Assembly (NCBI RefSeq): GCF_001406815.1
Contig: NZ_CVRR01000004.1
Span: 44,419 to 108,418 of the forward strand
Source of the DNA: Roseburia faecis
GTDB lineage: Bacteria; Bacillota; Clostridia; Lachnospirales; Lachnospiraceae
Direction of reading: 5' to 3'
Length of the DNA: 64,000 nucleotides
The first letter of the stretch is position 1. Each line of letters begins with the position of its first letter. Below the pieces are notes generated by a model, which worked only from the letters and a program-made list of their open reading frames with translations, was not told the origin of the DNA and ran no database searches. Made by a program: the position numbers and the translations under genes. Positions 36,127-45,011 of the stretch are shown in pieces.

Positions 36127-36840
36127 ATGGAATTAAACAATACAATTGCCAAACCACTATACAAACAACTTGAGGATCAGTTAAAAGAAGAGATTGACAC
36201 CGGAAAACGTAAAGCAGGCAGCCGTCTTCCAACAGAAAATGAGTTAAGTACAACCTACAATGTCAGCCGGGTCACTGTCCGAAAAGCTCTTGCAGGTTTA
36301 TCAGAATTAGGATATCTGGACCGCAAATCCGGAAAAGGAACTTTTGTTGCCGAAAAAAGAATCCAGCGAAATATCTCAAAAGGTGTTACCGGATTTTCTG
36401 AAATGTGCCGTACAATGGGAGCAGTTCCAGGTGCGAAAACCATTAAAATTGCAATAGAAGATCCTACCGAAAAAGACATGGAACTCATGCATATTACACC
36501 CGATAAAAAGATTCTCGTATTGGAACGTATTCGTTATGCCGATGAAAAACCGGTATTGTTAGAAATCAACCGGTTTCCTGAATCCTTTTCTTTTTTATTT
36601 GGAGAAAATTTAAATGACACTTCCCTTTATGATGTGCTGCAAAACCACAATATTATTTTTGATCATTCCGACAAAACTTTAGATATTGTGTTTGCCTCCG
36701 CACAGGAAGCAAAAATTTTGGGGATTTCAAAAGGTTATCCACTTCTTCGAATCGAGAGTACAATCTATAATACTGATTGCTCACTTGTTCAAAGATGTAA
36801 GCAATTATGTATCGGCGATAAATTTAAATTCACAATTTAA
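36127..36840 (+). CDS. fraR: GntR/HutC-family regulator (FraR/FrlR-like)
   Basis: 237 residues: N-terminal GntR winged helix (SRLPTENELSTTYNVSRVTV, about residues 30-49) and a C-terminal UTRA effector-binding domain (about 90-235, ILVLERIRYADEKPVLLEINRFP). UTRA domains bind sugar phosphates or similar. It is divergent from fraB and surrounded by TTGTATT-type palindromes, so it most likely represses the fra-type genes until a 6-phospho Amadori compound is made. Start preceded by ACGAGGTTTTTC. A good terminator follows. Confidence 0.88.
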   Translation: MELNNTIAKPLYKQLEDQLKEEIDTGKRKAGSRLPTENELSTTYNVSRVTVRKALAGLSELGYLDRKSGKGTFVAEKRIQRNISKGVTGFSEMCRTMGAVPGAKTIKIAIEDPTEKDMELMHITPDKKILVLERIRYADEKPVLLEINRFPESFSFLFGENLNDTSLYDVLQNHNIIFDHSDKTLDIVFASAQEAKILGISKGYPLLRIESTIYNTDCSLVQRCKQLCIGDKFKFTI

Positions 36841-36878
36841 AAACTCCGGGCACATATACATTTGCGCCCGGAGTTTTA
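36841..36878 (+). terminator. terminator after the GntR regulator gene
   Basis: Starts at the base after the stop codon: 11-bp arms AAACTCCGGGC and GCCCGGAGTTT with a T tract, bidirectional in form and so also usable by the convergent LysR gene. Confidence 0.85.
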
Positions 36879-36928
36879 TATTATTCCATGGCATACCGGA
36901 TAAATTCCGGGAGAATTGCACGATACTT

Positions 36929-37777
36929 CTATCTCCACATTTCAAGAAACGCTTTCACTTCCCCCGGCATGCGTCCTTTGCGCCATGCAAGAAGAACCTC
37001 CGTTGCAAGATCCGCATGCAGAATATCACAGGACTGCATCTGATCCGACAGTTTGTGCATAGAAGCCGGAAGAATCGCAATTCCAAGCCCTTTTTCCGCC
37101 ATGGTCATCGCTGTTCTGGCATCCTCACACTCACAATAAATATCACACAAAAGCCCCTTTTTTTCGAACGCGGACAACAGATAACTGCGGTAGCGGTGGG
37201 ACAGGATCAGTTTCTGCTCTGACAGTTCCTCGAGCGTGATCCCATCTTTGTTTTTTTCTAAAACTGGGTTCCCTGCAGCCGCCATTGCAAGCAGCTTTTC
37301 CTGCATCAAAGTCCTGCTCTCACATCCTTTGAGCACAATCGGTGTCCGGAGTGTCGTGATATCGACTACGCCGTTTTCCAACTGCTCCCGCAGCGTAAAT
37401 GTCGATCCCTCGTGGATATCAAAGCGAATATCCGGATGCGACGTGGAAAAACGGATCAGGTAATCGGACATCATAGAAACCGTGGACGGCGTAAATCCGA
37501 TGTGGATTGTTGCCGCCTGGCTTGCCTTTATGACTTCCCGCTTGGTAATATCCGCCATGGTAAGAAGACTGCCCGCCCTATCATACAGTGTTTTTCCTGC
37601 TTCCGTTAATGTAATCTTTTTGGTGCCCCGCAAAAAAAGCTGCACCTGAAGTTCTTCTTCGAGCATCTTTACCTGATAACTCAGCGGCGGCTGTGTCATG
37701 TGGAGAACGCGCGCCGCACCGCTGATCGTACCGGCATCCACAATTGCCCGAAAGTATTCCAGTTGTTTTACATCCAT
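36929..37777 (-). CDS. LysR-family transcriptional regulator
   Basis: 282 residues. N-terminal winged helix (QLEYFRAIVDAGTISGAARV, LHMTQPPLSYQVKMLEEEL) and a LysR substrate domain (about 88-282). It is divergent from a MATE exporter gene with 79-118 bases between; such pairs usually mean the regulator controls the exporter. AGGAGAAGCT precedes the ATG. The ligand is unknown. Confidence 0.92.
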   Translation of the reverse strand: MDVKQLEYFRAIVDAGTISGAARVLHMTQPPLSYQVKMLEEELQVQLFLRGTKKITLTEAGKTLYDRAGSLLTMADITKREVIKASQAATIHIGFTPSTVSMMSDYLIRFSTSHPDIRFDIHEGSTFTLREQLENGVVDITTLRTPIVLKGCESRTLMQEKLLAMAAAGNPVLEKNKDGITLEELSEQKLILSHRYRSYLLSAFEKKGLLCDIYCECEDARTAMTMAEKGLGIAILPASMHKLSDQMQSCDILHADLATEVLLAWRKGRMPGEVKAFLEMWR

Positions 37778-37895
37778 AGCTTCTCCTTATATAATTTTTA
37801 TTTGTTTAAGGCATAAAAGTAATATTTTTCATATATGTTAATCTATGGTATACTAAATGTCAACAGAAAGTCAAAATGAAAAAGAAAGAAATGAA

Positions 37896-39269
37896 ATGAT
37901 TGTGAAAAGAATTGATTTTGAACACGGGTCCATCCCAAGTAACATCTTAAACGCAGCGATTCCCATGCTGGTGGCGCAGCTTTTAAGCCTGCTTTACAAC
38001 ATCATAGACCGCATTTATATAGCAAGAATCCCGCATATCGGCACAACCGCTCTCGGCGCGGTCGGCTTATGTTTTCCGATTATTGTGATCATCACGGCTT
38101 TCAGCAACCTGTTCGGCAGCGGCGGTGCTCCGCTTTTTTCCATCCGGCGGGGGGAAAATAATTCCCGGAAAGCTTCCGAAATTATGAATACCTCCTATAC
38201 GATGGTCTGCGGCGGCGCAATTGTTTTAATGGTCATTGGATTTTTGTTTGCGCGCCCGATCCTGCGTCTGTTCGGCGCTTCCGAGTCTGCTCTGGTTTAT
38301 GCATACCCGTACCTGATGATCTATCTGCTCGGCACACTTCCGTCCATGATCTCCACCGGTATGAATTCGTTTATCAACGCGCAGGGATATGCCATGACCG
38401 GCATGACATCCGTTGCCATCGGCGCGGTGGCAAACTGCATTCTCGATCCGGTTTTCATCTTCGTCTTTTCGCTTGGAATCCGGGGTGCAGCAATTGCAAC
38501 CGTGATTTCCCAGACACTCTCCGCTGCATTTGTCCTCTATTTTCTGAAAAAACGATCGGAGCTTAACGTACGGTTTCTGACCAGAATCGAACTCTCCCAG
38601 TGCACGGAAACTGCCAAAAACATCGTAAGCCTCGGAACCGCAGGATTTATTATGCAGCTTACCAACAGTTTAGTCAGCATCTGCTGCAACAACGTACTCT
38701 CCGTGACCGGAGGCGATATCTATATCTCCGTGATGACAATCATCTCCAGCGTCCGGCAGCTTGTCGAGACACCAATTTATGCCATGAATGAGGGAAGTTC
38801 CCCGATTTTAAGCTACAATTATGGGGCACGCCGCCCGAAACGTGTAAAACAGGCAATTGGTACAATGGCGGCTATGATCTTTGCATACACGGCAATCATG
38901 TGGTCGGTCATTATCGTTGCACCGCATTTCCTTATCGGGATTTTCAGTTCTGACAGCGAGCTGATCAAAGACGCGGTTCCTGCCTTAAAACTTTATTTTG
39001 CCGCATTTATTTTCATGGATCTGCAATACATCGGACAGACCACGTTTAAATCATTAAATAAAAAGAAGCAGGCAATTTTTTTCTCCCTGCTTCGTAAAGT
39101 ATTTATTGTTGTGCCACTGACCTACCTGCTCCCATATGCGCTTGGCATGGGAACAAGAGGTGTGTTTATGGCGGAACCGGTCTCAAATGTAATCGGTGGA
39201 AGCCTGTGCTTTCTCACGATGCTTGCTACCGTGATTCCGGAATTAAATCATATGGAAAAACAAAAATAA
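37896..39269 (+). CDS. MATE-family efflux transporter 2
   Basis: 457 residues, twelve hydrophobic helices, with LLYNIIDRIYIARIPHIGTTALGAVGLCFPI and NIVSLGTAGFIMQLTNSLVS as the paired family signatures. I prefer ATG 37896 (MIVKRIDFEHG): a TATACT -10 box at 37849-37854 sits three bases before the alternative ATG at 37857, so that codon would lie upstream of the transcript start. The divergent LysR gene is the likely regulator. Its stop and the convergent DUF438 gene stop are one base apart. Confidence 0.9.
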   Translation: MIVKRIDFEHGSIPSNILNAAIPMLVAQLLSLLYNIIDRIYIARIPHIGTTALGAVGLCFPIIVIITAFSNLFGSGGAPLFSIRRGENNSRKASEIMNTSYTMVCGGAIVLMVIGFLFARPILRLFGASESALVYAYPYLMIYLLGTLPSMISTGMNSFINAQGYAMTGMTSVAIGAVANCILDPVFIFVFSLGIRGAAIATVISQTLSAAFVLYFLKKRSELNVRFLTRIELSQCTETAKNIVSLGTAGFIMQLTNSLVSICCNNVLSVTGGDIYISVMTIISSVRQLVETPIYAMNEGSSPILSYNYGARRPKRVKQAIGTMAAMIFAYTAIMWSVIIVAPHFLIGIFSSDSELIKDAVPALKLYFAAFIFMDLQYIGQTTFKSLNKKKQAIFFSLLRKVFIVVPLTYLLPYALGMGTRGVFMAEPVSNVIGGSLCFLTMLATVIPELNHMEKQK

Positions 39270-39270
39270 G

Positions 39271-40527
39271 TTAATCCTCCATACCTGCGCGCAGCGCTGC
39301 TTCTTTTGCTTTTACGTCGGAAAGGAAATGCTCTTTTGCAAAGCCCATATCCTGCACCAGCTCCATGGTCCCGAGATATGTGCCTGCTGCATCCCGCACC
39401 GCCATATAGGTAACCAGCATGGTTTTTCCGTTTTTCTCCATCCAGATCGGCACTTTGTCGAGCGTTCCTTTCCGGAATTCCCCGATGATGTGCCGCACCT
39501 GCTGCTCCACTTTCGGGGGATGGCAGGAAAATACCTCGCGGTCGATCGCCATGCCCGGACGCTTGAAATCCTTTGGCCCTTCATTGAAAAAGCGGTTGAT
39601 ATTGTCCTCATCGACAAATGTGATCTCCAGAGGAATCGTGTTGAGCATTGCGGTAAGCTGCGCAACGGTCAGGTGCCCGCCCGGCATGATAATTTCTCCA
39701 TTCCTTACATCTTTACTGCAATTTTCTGTATGCAGATACTTCTCTGCCGCCTCCCATGTCGCATTTTCCACACCAAAGCAGACCGGATAATCTTTCGAAT
39801 CGCGGTAAATTCCAAACCACTCTTCCTCCGTGAAATTCAGGGCACAGTTCGGGAAGAAAATATTGGCTTCCTTGTAGATCATATCCTCCACGCGCTGCAA
39901 CACAATGCGAAAACGTTCCAGCCAGTGATCTTCCGTCTTTTGAACCGGCAGCTGCTTTGCCAGTGCCGCCATTTCATCCCTGATCTCATCATCGGTTGTC
40001 CACATCACATCCGACGGGCCGCTGATCCCGTATTTTACTTTCAGATGCGGATACAGAAGATCCCCTTTCTTTGCATAATGGATCGCAACTTCCCGCAGCT
40101 TTCCAAACCGCTCCAGTGAAAGGGTATTGGTTTCCTCTATTTCGTTCCTGCATTCCCGGATGACGTTTTCCAACACTTCATTTTCGCGGGTAAACGTCTG
40201 CAGCGGATGTCCGGTGATTCCGGTTAAAGCCGCGGTAGCCGCCAGCTTTTTCTCTTTTACCGATGCCGCAACCGCTTTTTCCGCGTTGGCAACTTTTTCC
40301 TCACTCGTTGCACCGCGGAACAGTGCCGCATGGACATCACACAATTTCTGCACGGTCTCAAGTGGTGTGCCGCCCTGCAGAAGTTCCTGCTCCGCCTGCA
40401 TGATCTCTGCCGGATCAACCGCTTTAAATTCTTTTGCGAAATCCGCCCTTACTTTTTCCAATTCTTCCCCGGCGCTCAGCCGCTCCAGATATGTTTTGAT
40501 CTGTTCTACCCGCTTGTTGTGTTCCAT
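39271..40527 (-). CDS. DUF438 / hemerythrin-like / PAS domain protein
   Basis: 418 residues. N-terminal DUF438 domain (about 1-75), a helical hemerythrin-like middle (His-rich positions around HPLQTFTRENEVLENVI and VAIHYAKKGDLLYPHLKVKYG) and a C-terminal PAS domain (about 285-405, ITFVDEDNINRFFNEG). Proteins of this layout are common in Clostridia, often thought to sense redox or small gases through an iron site; the function is not settled. ATG 40527 (MEHNKRVEQ) follows GAAAGGAT and is preferred over 40545. Confidence 0.85.
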   Translation of the reverse strand: MEHNKRVEQIKTYLERLSAGEELEKVRADFAKEFKAVDPAEIMQAEQELLQGGTPLETVQKLCDVHAALFRGATSEEKVANAEKAVAASVKEKKLAATAALTGITGHPLQTFTRENEVLENVIRECRNEIEETNTLSLERFGKLREVAIHYAKKGDLLYPHLKVKYGISGPSDVMWTTDDEIRDEMAALAKQLPVQKTEDHWLERFRIVLQRVEDMIYKEANIFFPNCALNFTEEEWFGIYRDSKDYPVCFGVENATWEAAEKYLHTENCSKDVRNGEIIMPGGHLTVAQLTAMLNTIPLEITFVDEDNINRFFNEGPKDFKRPGMAIDREVFSCHPPKVEQQVRHIIGEFRKGTLDKVPIWMEKNGKTMLVTYMAVRDAAGTYLGTMELVQDMGFAKEHFLSDVKAKEAALRAGMED

Positions 40528-40641
40528 GATTTTATCCTTTCCCATTTATATAGACTCTCTTACAAACAGTTTTTTCATTCTTCCGTTACAATATACACAA
40601 AAACAGGAAAAGAATATGTTGTTGCAACCACATTTTATATT

Positions 40642-42306
40642 TTATTTGTCGTACTGTACAGTTTTCGCAAAAGCAATTGTATCCTGCTTCGTATAATTTT
40701 TTGCATTTAATGCAATTGCATATCCATATGCATCGCCCTTCCTTGCCATCATAATACACCAATAGTTGCTTACCGGTTCCGCATTTTCTGTGTTCTCCAA
40801 TTCACTCCATTCCGCCGCCGTATACAGATCATGTTCCGTCTGTATCAGATAAGCCGAAGATGCTAATCCAGACAGATTTCCCAGCCTTTTCATCTCTGTG
40901 TGGTTCCACTGGATGGTAACATCCGAAATCTGATCCCCCTGCCACAAAACACCAAAACTTCCCTCATTGTTTTGTGTAGAAAAGCGCATGACATATCCGG
41001 CGGCTTTCCATTCATCTGGCGCATAACCTCCAACATACGCATCCGGTTTCAACAGGCATCCGCCATAATCGCCAAGCGCCGCATCATAACTTTCTAATGT
41101 CAGACCTTTTGGTACCTCAAGCGTGATATCCATCACAGTCTGTCTCTGCGTTACTGTTTCTGTGTCCATTTCTGTGCCTGATTCTGTTAGTGTTACTGTT
41201 TCTGTGTCCGCATGACTGGTTTTTACCGAAGTGGTCATGCCGCATCCACAAAGTGCGATTGCAAGAATAAGTACCAGTGCAGTGACACATTTGCTCTTTC
41301 TTTGTTTACTGCATATACAGCGGATTCGTTTTTCCAATTGTGATTTACTCCCCTGCATATTTGTTGCTACTGAGAAAAAGCCCGTTTTATGCTGCAAAGC
41401 CGCGACAAACAACAGACTTTTTCCATATGCAGTTTTCTGCTTCTCCGATAATTGTGCCGCCACAGCCTCATCACATGCGAGTTCACAATCTTCCCGTGAC
41501 AACCTTGCTGCCAGCCAGACCAGTGGATGAAACCAATAAAGCGCAACAAGAAAATTTCGCAAATACGACCACCAGATATCCCCATGTCTCTGATGCATCG
41601 ATTCATGCAAAACAGCATAGTCAACAACTTCATCTTCTGGAAGTATCTGCTCCGGAAGATAAATATCCAGCTTTATTCCACGCGAACGAAACAAAAACGG
41701 GCTTCCTTCCAACGGTATTCCATAACATGTCCGTCTGCTGCCTTTTTCAATTGTACTTTGTACAGATACACAGCTTCTTTCCTCCAGCAGATATTTTCTG
41801 AATTTTCTTTCCTGCACAAACTGTCTGACCGCAAGAAGCAAAAAGCCTAAAAGCCAGATTTCATATAACCCATATGTTTTCACATAATCCTTCCATGTCT
41901 GTACTTCTTCCTCCTTTAATCGTGCAGGATCTGTTCGACTGCTTTCATCAATTATATCCCCTTGTTGTGAAAGTTTATTCTGCGCTGTTTCCCCCGTGGA
42001 TAAAGATGTCTTTTTTACTGAGTTATATTCATTTTCTGATTTGTTATCCACAGCTTTCTGATTTTTCTGCGCAAGATCCACAAGATTCATTACACTGAAT
42101 TTGCTTTGCTGTTGAAAAAGTTCTCTTCCTGCTACCGCCTTATAAACCATCTGTGGAAATGGCAAAAGCAGGCTGATCGCCACAAACAGCCACAATGCAT
42201 AAACTCCGATACTTCCCACAAATCTACGCAGGCCTTTCCTTACAGGTAAAAGAAACAAGGTTAACAAAGAAGAAACCAGAACCGCTGCTAACACATACTT
42301 TCCCAT
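40642..42306 (-). CDS. BlaR1/MecR1-type M56 membrane metallopeptidase
   Basis: 554 residues. Four N-terminal transmembrane helices with a cytoplasmic zinc-peptidase loop containing HESMHQRHGD (HExxH, about residue 234) and the downstream glutamate motif ELACDEAV. A further helix (about 340-360, CVTALVLILAIALCGCGM) is followed by a 190-residue extracytoplasmic domain that is not a penicillin-binding domain. It pairs with the BlaI-like repressor four bases upstream. By analogy the sensor domain is triggered outside and the M56 loop inactivates the repressor. The signal here is unknown. Confidence 0.87.
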   Translation of the reverse strand: MGKYVLAAVLVSSLLTLFLLPVRKGLRRFVGSIGVYALWLFVAISLLLPFPQMVYKAVAGRELFQQQSKFSVMNLVDLAQKNQKAVDNKSENEYNSVKKTSLSTGETAQNKLSQQGDIIDESSRTDPARLKEEEVQTWKDYVKTYGLYEIWLLGFLLLAVRQFVQERKFRKYLLEERSCVSVQSTIEKGSRRTCYGIPLEGSPFLFRSRGIKLDIYLPEQILPEDEVVDYAVLHESMHQRHGDIWWSYLRNFLVALYWFHPLVWLAARLSREDCELACDEAVAAQLSEKQKTAYGKSLLFVAALQHKTGFFSVATNMQGSKSQLEKRIRCICSKQRKSKCVTALVLILAIALCGCGMTTSVKTSHADTETVTLTESGTEMDTETVTQRQTVMDITLEVPKGLTLESYDAALGDYGGCLLKPDAYVGGYAPDEWKAAGYVMRFSTQNNEGSFGVLWQGDQISDVTIQWNHTEMKRLGNLSGLASSAYLIQTEHDLYTAAEWSELENTENAEPVSNYWCIMMARKGDAYGYAIALNAKNYTKQDTIAFAKTVQYDK

Positions 42307-42310
42307 ATAT

Positions 42311-42691
42311 TTACCCTTTCTCTTCTGTCTCTTCCAAAAGCTGCCGCAATTGTTTTAGATCCTGCTCGCTGAGCTGTTCCTGTTTTACCATTGTCGTAAG
42401 CATCTCTCCAAAACTTCCCCGATATACCCTGTCCAAAAAACTCTTTGTTTCCTGCTGCACAAAATCCGCCTGTTTTCCGACCGGATAGTAATGTTTTGCA
42501 CGTCCGACGGTTTCGTAGGCAACCACGCCTTTTGCCTCCATGCGTTTTAACATGACAATAAGCGTATGTTTATCCCAGTCCGTCACCCCTGCAAAATCCT
42601 CGACCATCTCCATGATCGTGCGGTTTTTCTTCTTCCAGAGCAGATTCATAATTCTCCATTCTCCCTGCGAAAGCATTGTTTTTTCTTCCAT
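42311..42691 (-). CDS. BlaI/MecI/CopY-family repressor
   Basis: 126 residues, winged-helix Penicillinase_R family: GEWRIMNLLWKKKNRTIMEMVE, TLIVMLKRMEAKGVVAY and a helical dimer tail. First gene of the pair with the M56 sensor. A 31-bp operator-like palindrome at 42734-42764 lies 40-70 bases upstream, supporting autorepression. Confidence 0.92.
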   Translation of the reverse strand: MEEKTMLSQGEWRIMNLLWKKKNRTIMEMVEDFAGVTDWDKHTLIVMLKRMEAKGVVAYETVGRAKHYYPVGKQADFVQQETKSFLDRVYRGSFGEMLTTMVKQEQLSEQDLKQLRQLLEETEEKG

Positions 42692-42733
42692 ACCGTCTCT
42701 CTTTTCCTTTCATCTTCCCATTTGGTAATCTTT

Positions 42734-42764
42734 TGTTTACCTCATCGTAGCACTTAGGTAAACA
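42734..42764. promoter_or_regulatory. palindromic operator for the BlaI-like repressor
   Basis: Perfect 9-bp arms TGTTTACCT and AGGTAAACA separated by 13 bases, upstream of the repressor gene. Confidence 0.65.
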
Positions 42765-42798
42765 TATGTCAACCTTTTACTTTTTTTGCAAAGTTTGC

Positions 42799-42827
42799 TT
42801 GACATTTTATGCAAAGTATACTATTCT
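42799..42827 (+). promoter_or_regulatory. sigma-A promoter of the XRE gene flanked by TGCAAAG words
   Basis: TTGACA (42799-42804), 17-nt spacer, TATTCT (42822-42827). GCAAAG-type words occur at about 42788, 42811 and 42833 and TATGCAAAA at about 42845, suggesting operator half-sites. A hairpin (CAGCCCAT/ATGGGCTG, about 42865-42899) lies in the leader. Confidence 0.55.
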
Positions 42828-42922
42828 ATTTTTGCAAAGCAAGCTATGCAAAACGATAGTGTCAGCCCATTTGCTGAAAGCAAATTTTGCATGGGCTGAT
42901 GTTCAACAAAAGGGGATCACCA

Positions 42923-43132
42923 ATGAAAAACCGTATCAAAGAATTGCGCAAAGCCAATAAACTATCGCAAAGCGAACTGGCAGATATCGTGGGAACTACC
43001 CGCCAGACAATCACCTCTATTGAAGTAGGTAAATATACCGCTTCTTTAGGACTCGCCTATAAAATCGCACATCACTTTAACTTAACGATTGAAGAAGTTT
43101 TTGACTTCAGTGAAATTGAGAATGAGGAGTAA
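42923..43132 (+). CDS. small XRE-family helix-turn-helix regulator
   Basis: 69 residues, a single HTH_3 domain (LSQSELADIVGTTRQTITSI, then KYTASLGLAYKIAHHFNLTI). ATG 42923 is preceded by AGGGGATCACCA; an extension to 42887 has no ribosome site. It is six bases from a membrane-protein gene. This two-gene pattern is widespread in Firmicutes, where the regulator controls the membrane partner; their role is unknown. Confidence 0.92.
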   Translation: MKNRIKELRKANKLSQSELADIVGTTRQTITSIEVGKYTASLGLAYKIAHHFNLTIEEVFDFSEIENEE

Positions 43133-43138
43133 TTTACT

Positions 43139-43612
43139 ATGGAAAAGAAAATGGAAAAAATGAAAAAGGAAATCAAAACACAGAACCGTTTCTATCTGAT
43201 TATCGCAGCGCTTTTTCTAATTGCACAGTGTACCAACACCTCCGGTGTACTGACCTCTGCCTACACAAATCCGCACTCTGCAGAATTTGTGCATGGGTTT
43301 GTACTTGGTCTGGTTATTGTAGTGGAAATTTTTGTAATACTGCAGTTTTGTAAAAACAGCAAAGCGCTCAAAGATGAAGCACTGTTAAAACGTCTGTACA
43401 ACGAACGCCATGATGAACGCGCACAGCAGATTGAGGCTCTCGCCAGTCAGAAAAGTGTACAGATTGCACTTATACTCGCTGTCGCTGCCGGATTTATTGT
43501 CTGCTATTTTAGCCTGGAAGCCTTTCTTGGTATGCTTGGCGTCGTTATACTGACAGGTGTCGTAAGAAAATGCTGTAAAATTTATTATACGCGTACTTAC
43601 ACATTGCAATAA
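43139..43612 (+). CDS. membrane protein partner of the XRE regulator
   Basis: 157 residues, four hydrophobic segments (about 18-38, 52-72, 110-128, 130-148) and a charged middle with NERHDERAQQIEALASQKS. The NERHDER-type loop is typical of small membrane proteins encoded with XRE regulators in Firmicutes. No enzymatic motif. GAGGAGTAATTTACT overlaps the regulator stop. Confidence 0.85.
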   Translation: MEKKMEKMKKEIKTQNRFYLIIAALFLIAQCTNTSGVLTSAYTNPHSAEFVHGFVLGLVIVVEIFVILQFCKNSKALKDEALLKRLYNERHDERAQQIEALASQKSVQIALILAVAAGFIVCYFSLEAFLGMLGVVILTGVVRKCCKIYYTRTYTLQ

Positions 43613-43671
43613 CTTTGACAGTGCTGCACACCATTGTAATACAACCATCAGATATCAGGAGGAGAGTATAC

Positions 43672-44820
43672 ATGAACGTTGTTATTGCCATCGATTCTTT
43701 TAAAGGAAGCATGACTTCCCTTGAGGCCGGGGAGAGTGCCTCTGCCGGAATCCGGCGCATATATCCGGATGCAGATATCACCATCCGCCCACTTGCAGAC
43801 GGTGGCGAAGGCACGGTGGAAGCTTTGACGCTTGGCTGTGGCGGCACACGCACACAGGTATGCGTAACCGGGCCTCTTGAAAAACCGGTGCTTTGCAGTT
43901 ACGGCATTCTGGATGCTGGCAAAACTGCAGTCATCGAAATGTCCGGAGCTGCCGGAATTACACTCCTTTCCGAAACCGAACGGAATCCTTTGTATACAAC
44001 AACCTACGGGGTTGGGGAAGTCATCAGAGACGCCATTTCCAGAGGCTGCAGACATTTTATTATAGGAATCGGCGGAAGTGCCACAAACGATGGAGGAATC
44101 GGTATGCTGCAGGCACTGGGATTTGACCTGCTGGATCAGGAAGGGGTTCCGGTACGTCATGGTGCTCTGGGCTTAAAGGATCTGGCTGTAATTTCAGACT
44201 CCCATGCGCTGCCGGAACTGAAAGAATGTACGTTTCGGATTGCCTGTGATGTGACAAATCCGCTCTGCGGTTCGCAGGGATGCAGCGCCGTTTTCGGTCC
44301 TCAAAAAGGCGCAGATCCTGCCATGATCCAGCAGATGGATCAGTGGCTTTCCTCCTATGCCGCACTCGCCGGAAAAAGCTTTCCGAAAACGAATCCCGCG
44401 CATGCAGGAGCCGGGGCTGCCGGCGGTCTTGGGTTTGCTTTTCTCACCTTTTTCCATGCCACTCTGGAATCCGGTGTAAACATCATTCTGGAAGAAACAC
44501 ATCTTTCCGACTATATAAAAAATGCAGATATTGTCATCACCGGAGAAGGCTGTCTGGATGGTCAGACCGTCATGGGGAAAGCGCCTGTCGGCGTTGCAAA
44601 GATTGCCAGAGAATTTCAAAAACCTGTGCTTGCATTTTCCGGCTGCGTGACAGAGGATGCAAAAGCCTGTCATGCAGCAGGAATTGATGCCTTTTTTCCG
44701 ATTGTGCGGGGCGTTATTTCGCTTGAAGATGCCATGCAGACCGACCATGCAAAACAGAATATGACCGATACGGTGGAACAGGTATTTCGCATGCTTCGAA
44801 CGTTTCAGAATATAAAATAA
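43672..44820 (+). CDS. glxK: glycerate kinase (GlxK/GarK family)
   Basis: 382 residues. Family motifs VIAIDSFKGSMTSLEAGES, RPLADGGEGTVEAL, GIGGSATNDGGIGM and VDIVITGEGCLDGQT-like DIVITGEGCLDGQTVMGKAP. It phosphorylates D-glycerate to 2- or 3-phosphoglycerate in the cytoplasm. ATG 43672 (MNVVIAID) lies behind CAGGAGGAGAGTATAC. Apparently monocistronic. Confidence 0.93.
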   Translation: MNVVIAIDSFKGSMTSLEAGESASAGIRRIYPDADITIRPLADGGEGTVEALTLGCGGTRTQVCVTGPLEKPVLCSYGILDAGKTAVIEMSGAAGITLLSETERNPLYTTTYGVGEVIRDAISRGCRHFIIGIGGSATNDGGIGMLQALGFDLLDQEGVPVRHGALGLKDLAVISDSHALPELKECTFRIACDVTNPLCGSQGCSAVFGPQKGADPAMIQQMDQWLSSYAALAGKSFPKTNPAHAGAGAAGGLGFAFLTFFHATLESGVNIILEETHLSDYIKNADIVITGEGCLDGQTVMGKAPVGVAKIAREFQKPVLAFSGCVTEDAKACHAAGIDAFFPIVRGVISLEDAMQTDHAKQNMTDTVEQVFRMLRTFQNIK

Positions 44821-44936
44821 TGAAGCAGATTGGTAAATCCCTGTTCGGTTGCATATTTCTCCAGCATTTTCTTCTGGTTTATGATACTGTTGCTGTCACC
44901 ACTTTGCTCATCATCACGGACCTTTGCGGAATTTTC
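44821..44936 (-). pseudogene. serine-recombinase (resolvase) remnant next to the IS66-like element
   Basis: On the minus strand an open stretch reads NENSAKVRDDEQSGDSNSII then NQKKMLEKYATEQGFTN, which strongly resembles the N-terminal block of large serine recombinases of conjugative/mobilisable transposons. It is cut on one side by the inverted-repeat end of the IS66-like element and ends a few codons into the glycerate-kinase stop region on the other. No catalytic serine segment remains. Confidence 0.55.
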
Positions 44937-44968
44937 GTTACTGTTCAGAGGTAAACTTGTAACAAAAG

Positions 44969-45008
44969 AACCGATGGTATAGACTAATCGTAGTCAAAAC
45001 CATCGGTT
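44969..45008 (-). terminator. terminator after the IS66 transposase
   Basis: Arms AACCGATGGT and ACCATCGGTT with an inner GACTA/TAGTC stem; starts four bases after the transposase stop. It also blocks read-through into the element. Confidence 0.75.
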
Positions 45009-45011
45009 TTC

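Noticed and set aside
39328..40119. 263-codon plus-strand frame within the DUF438 gene
   Set aside because: Antisense to a well-supported gene; codon use and composition look like a shadow.
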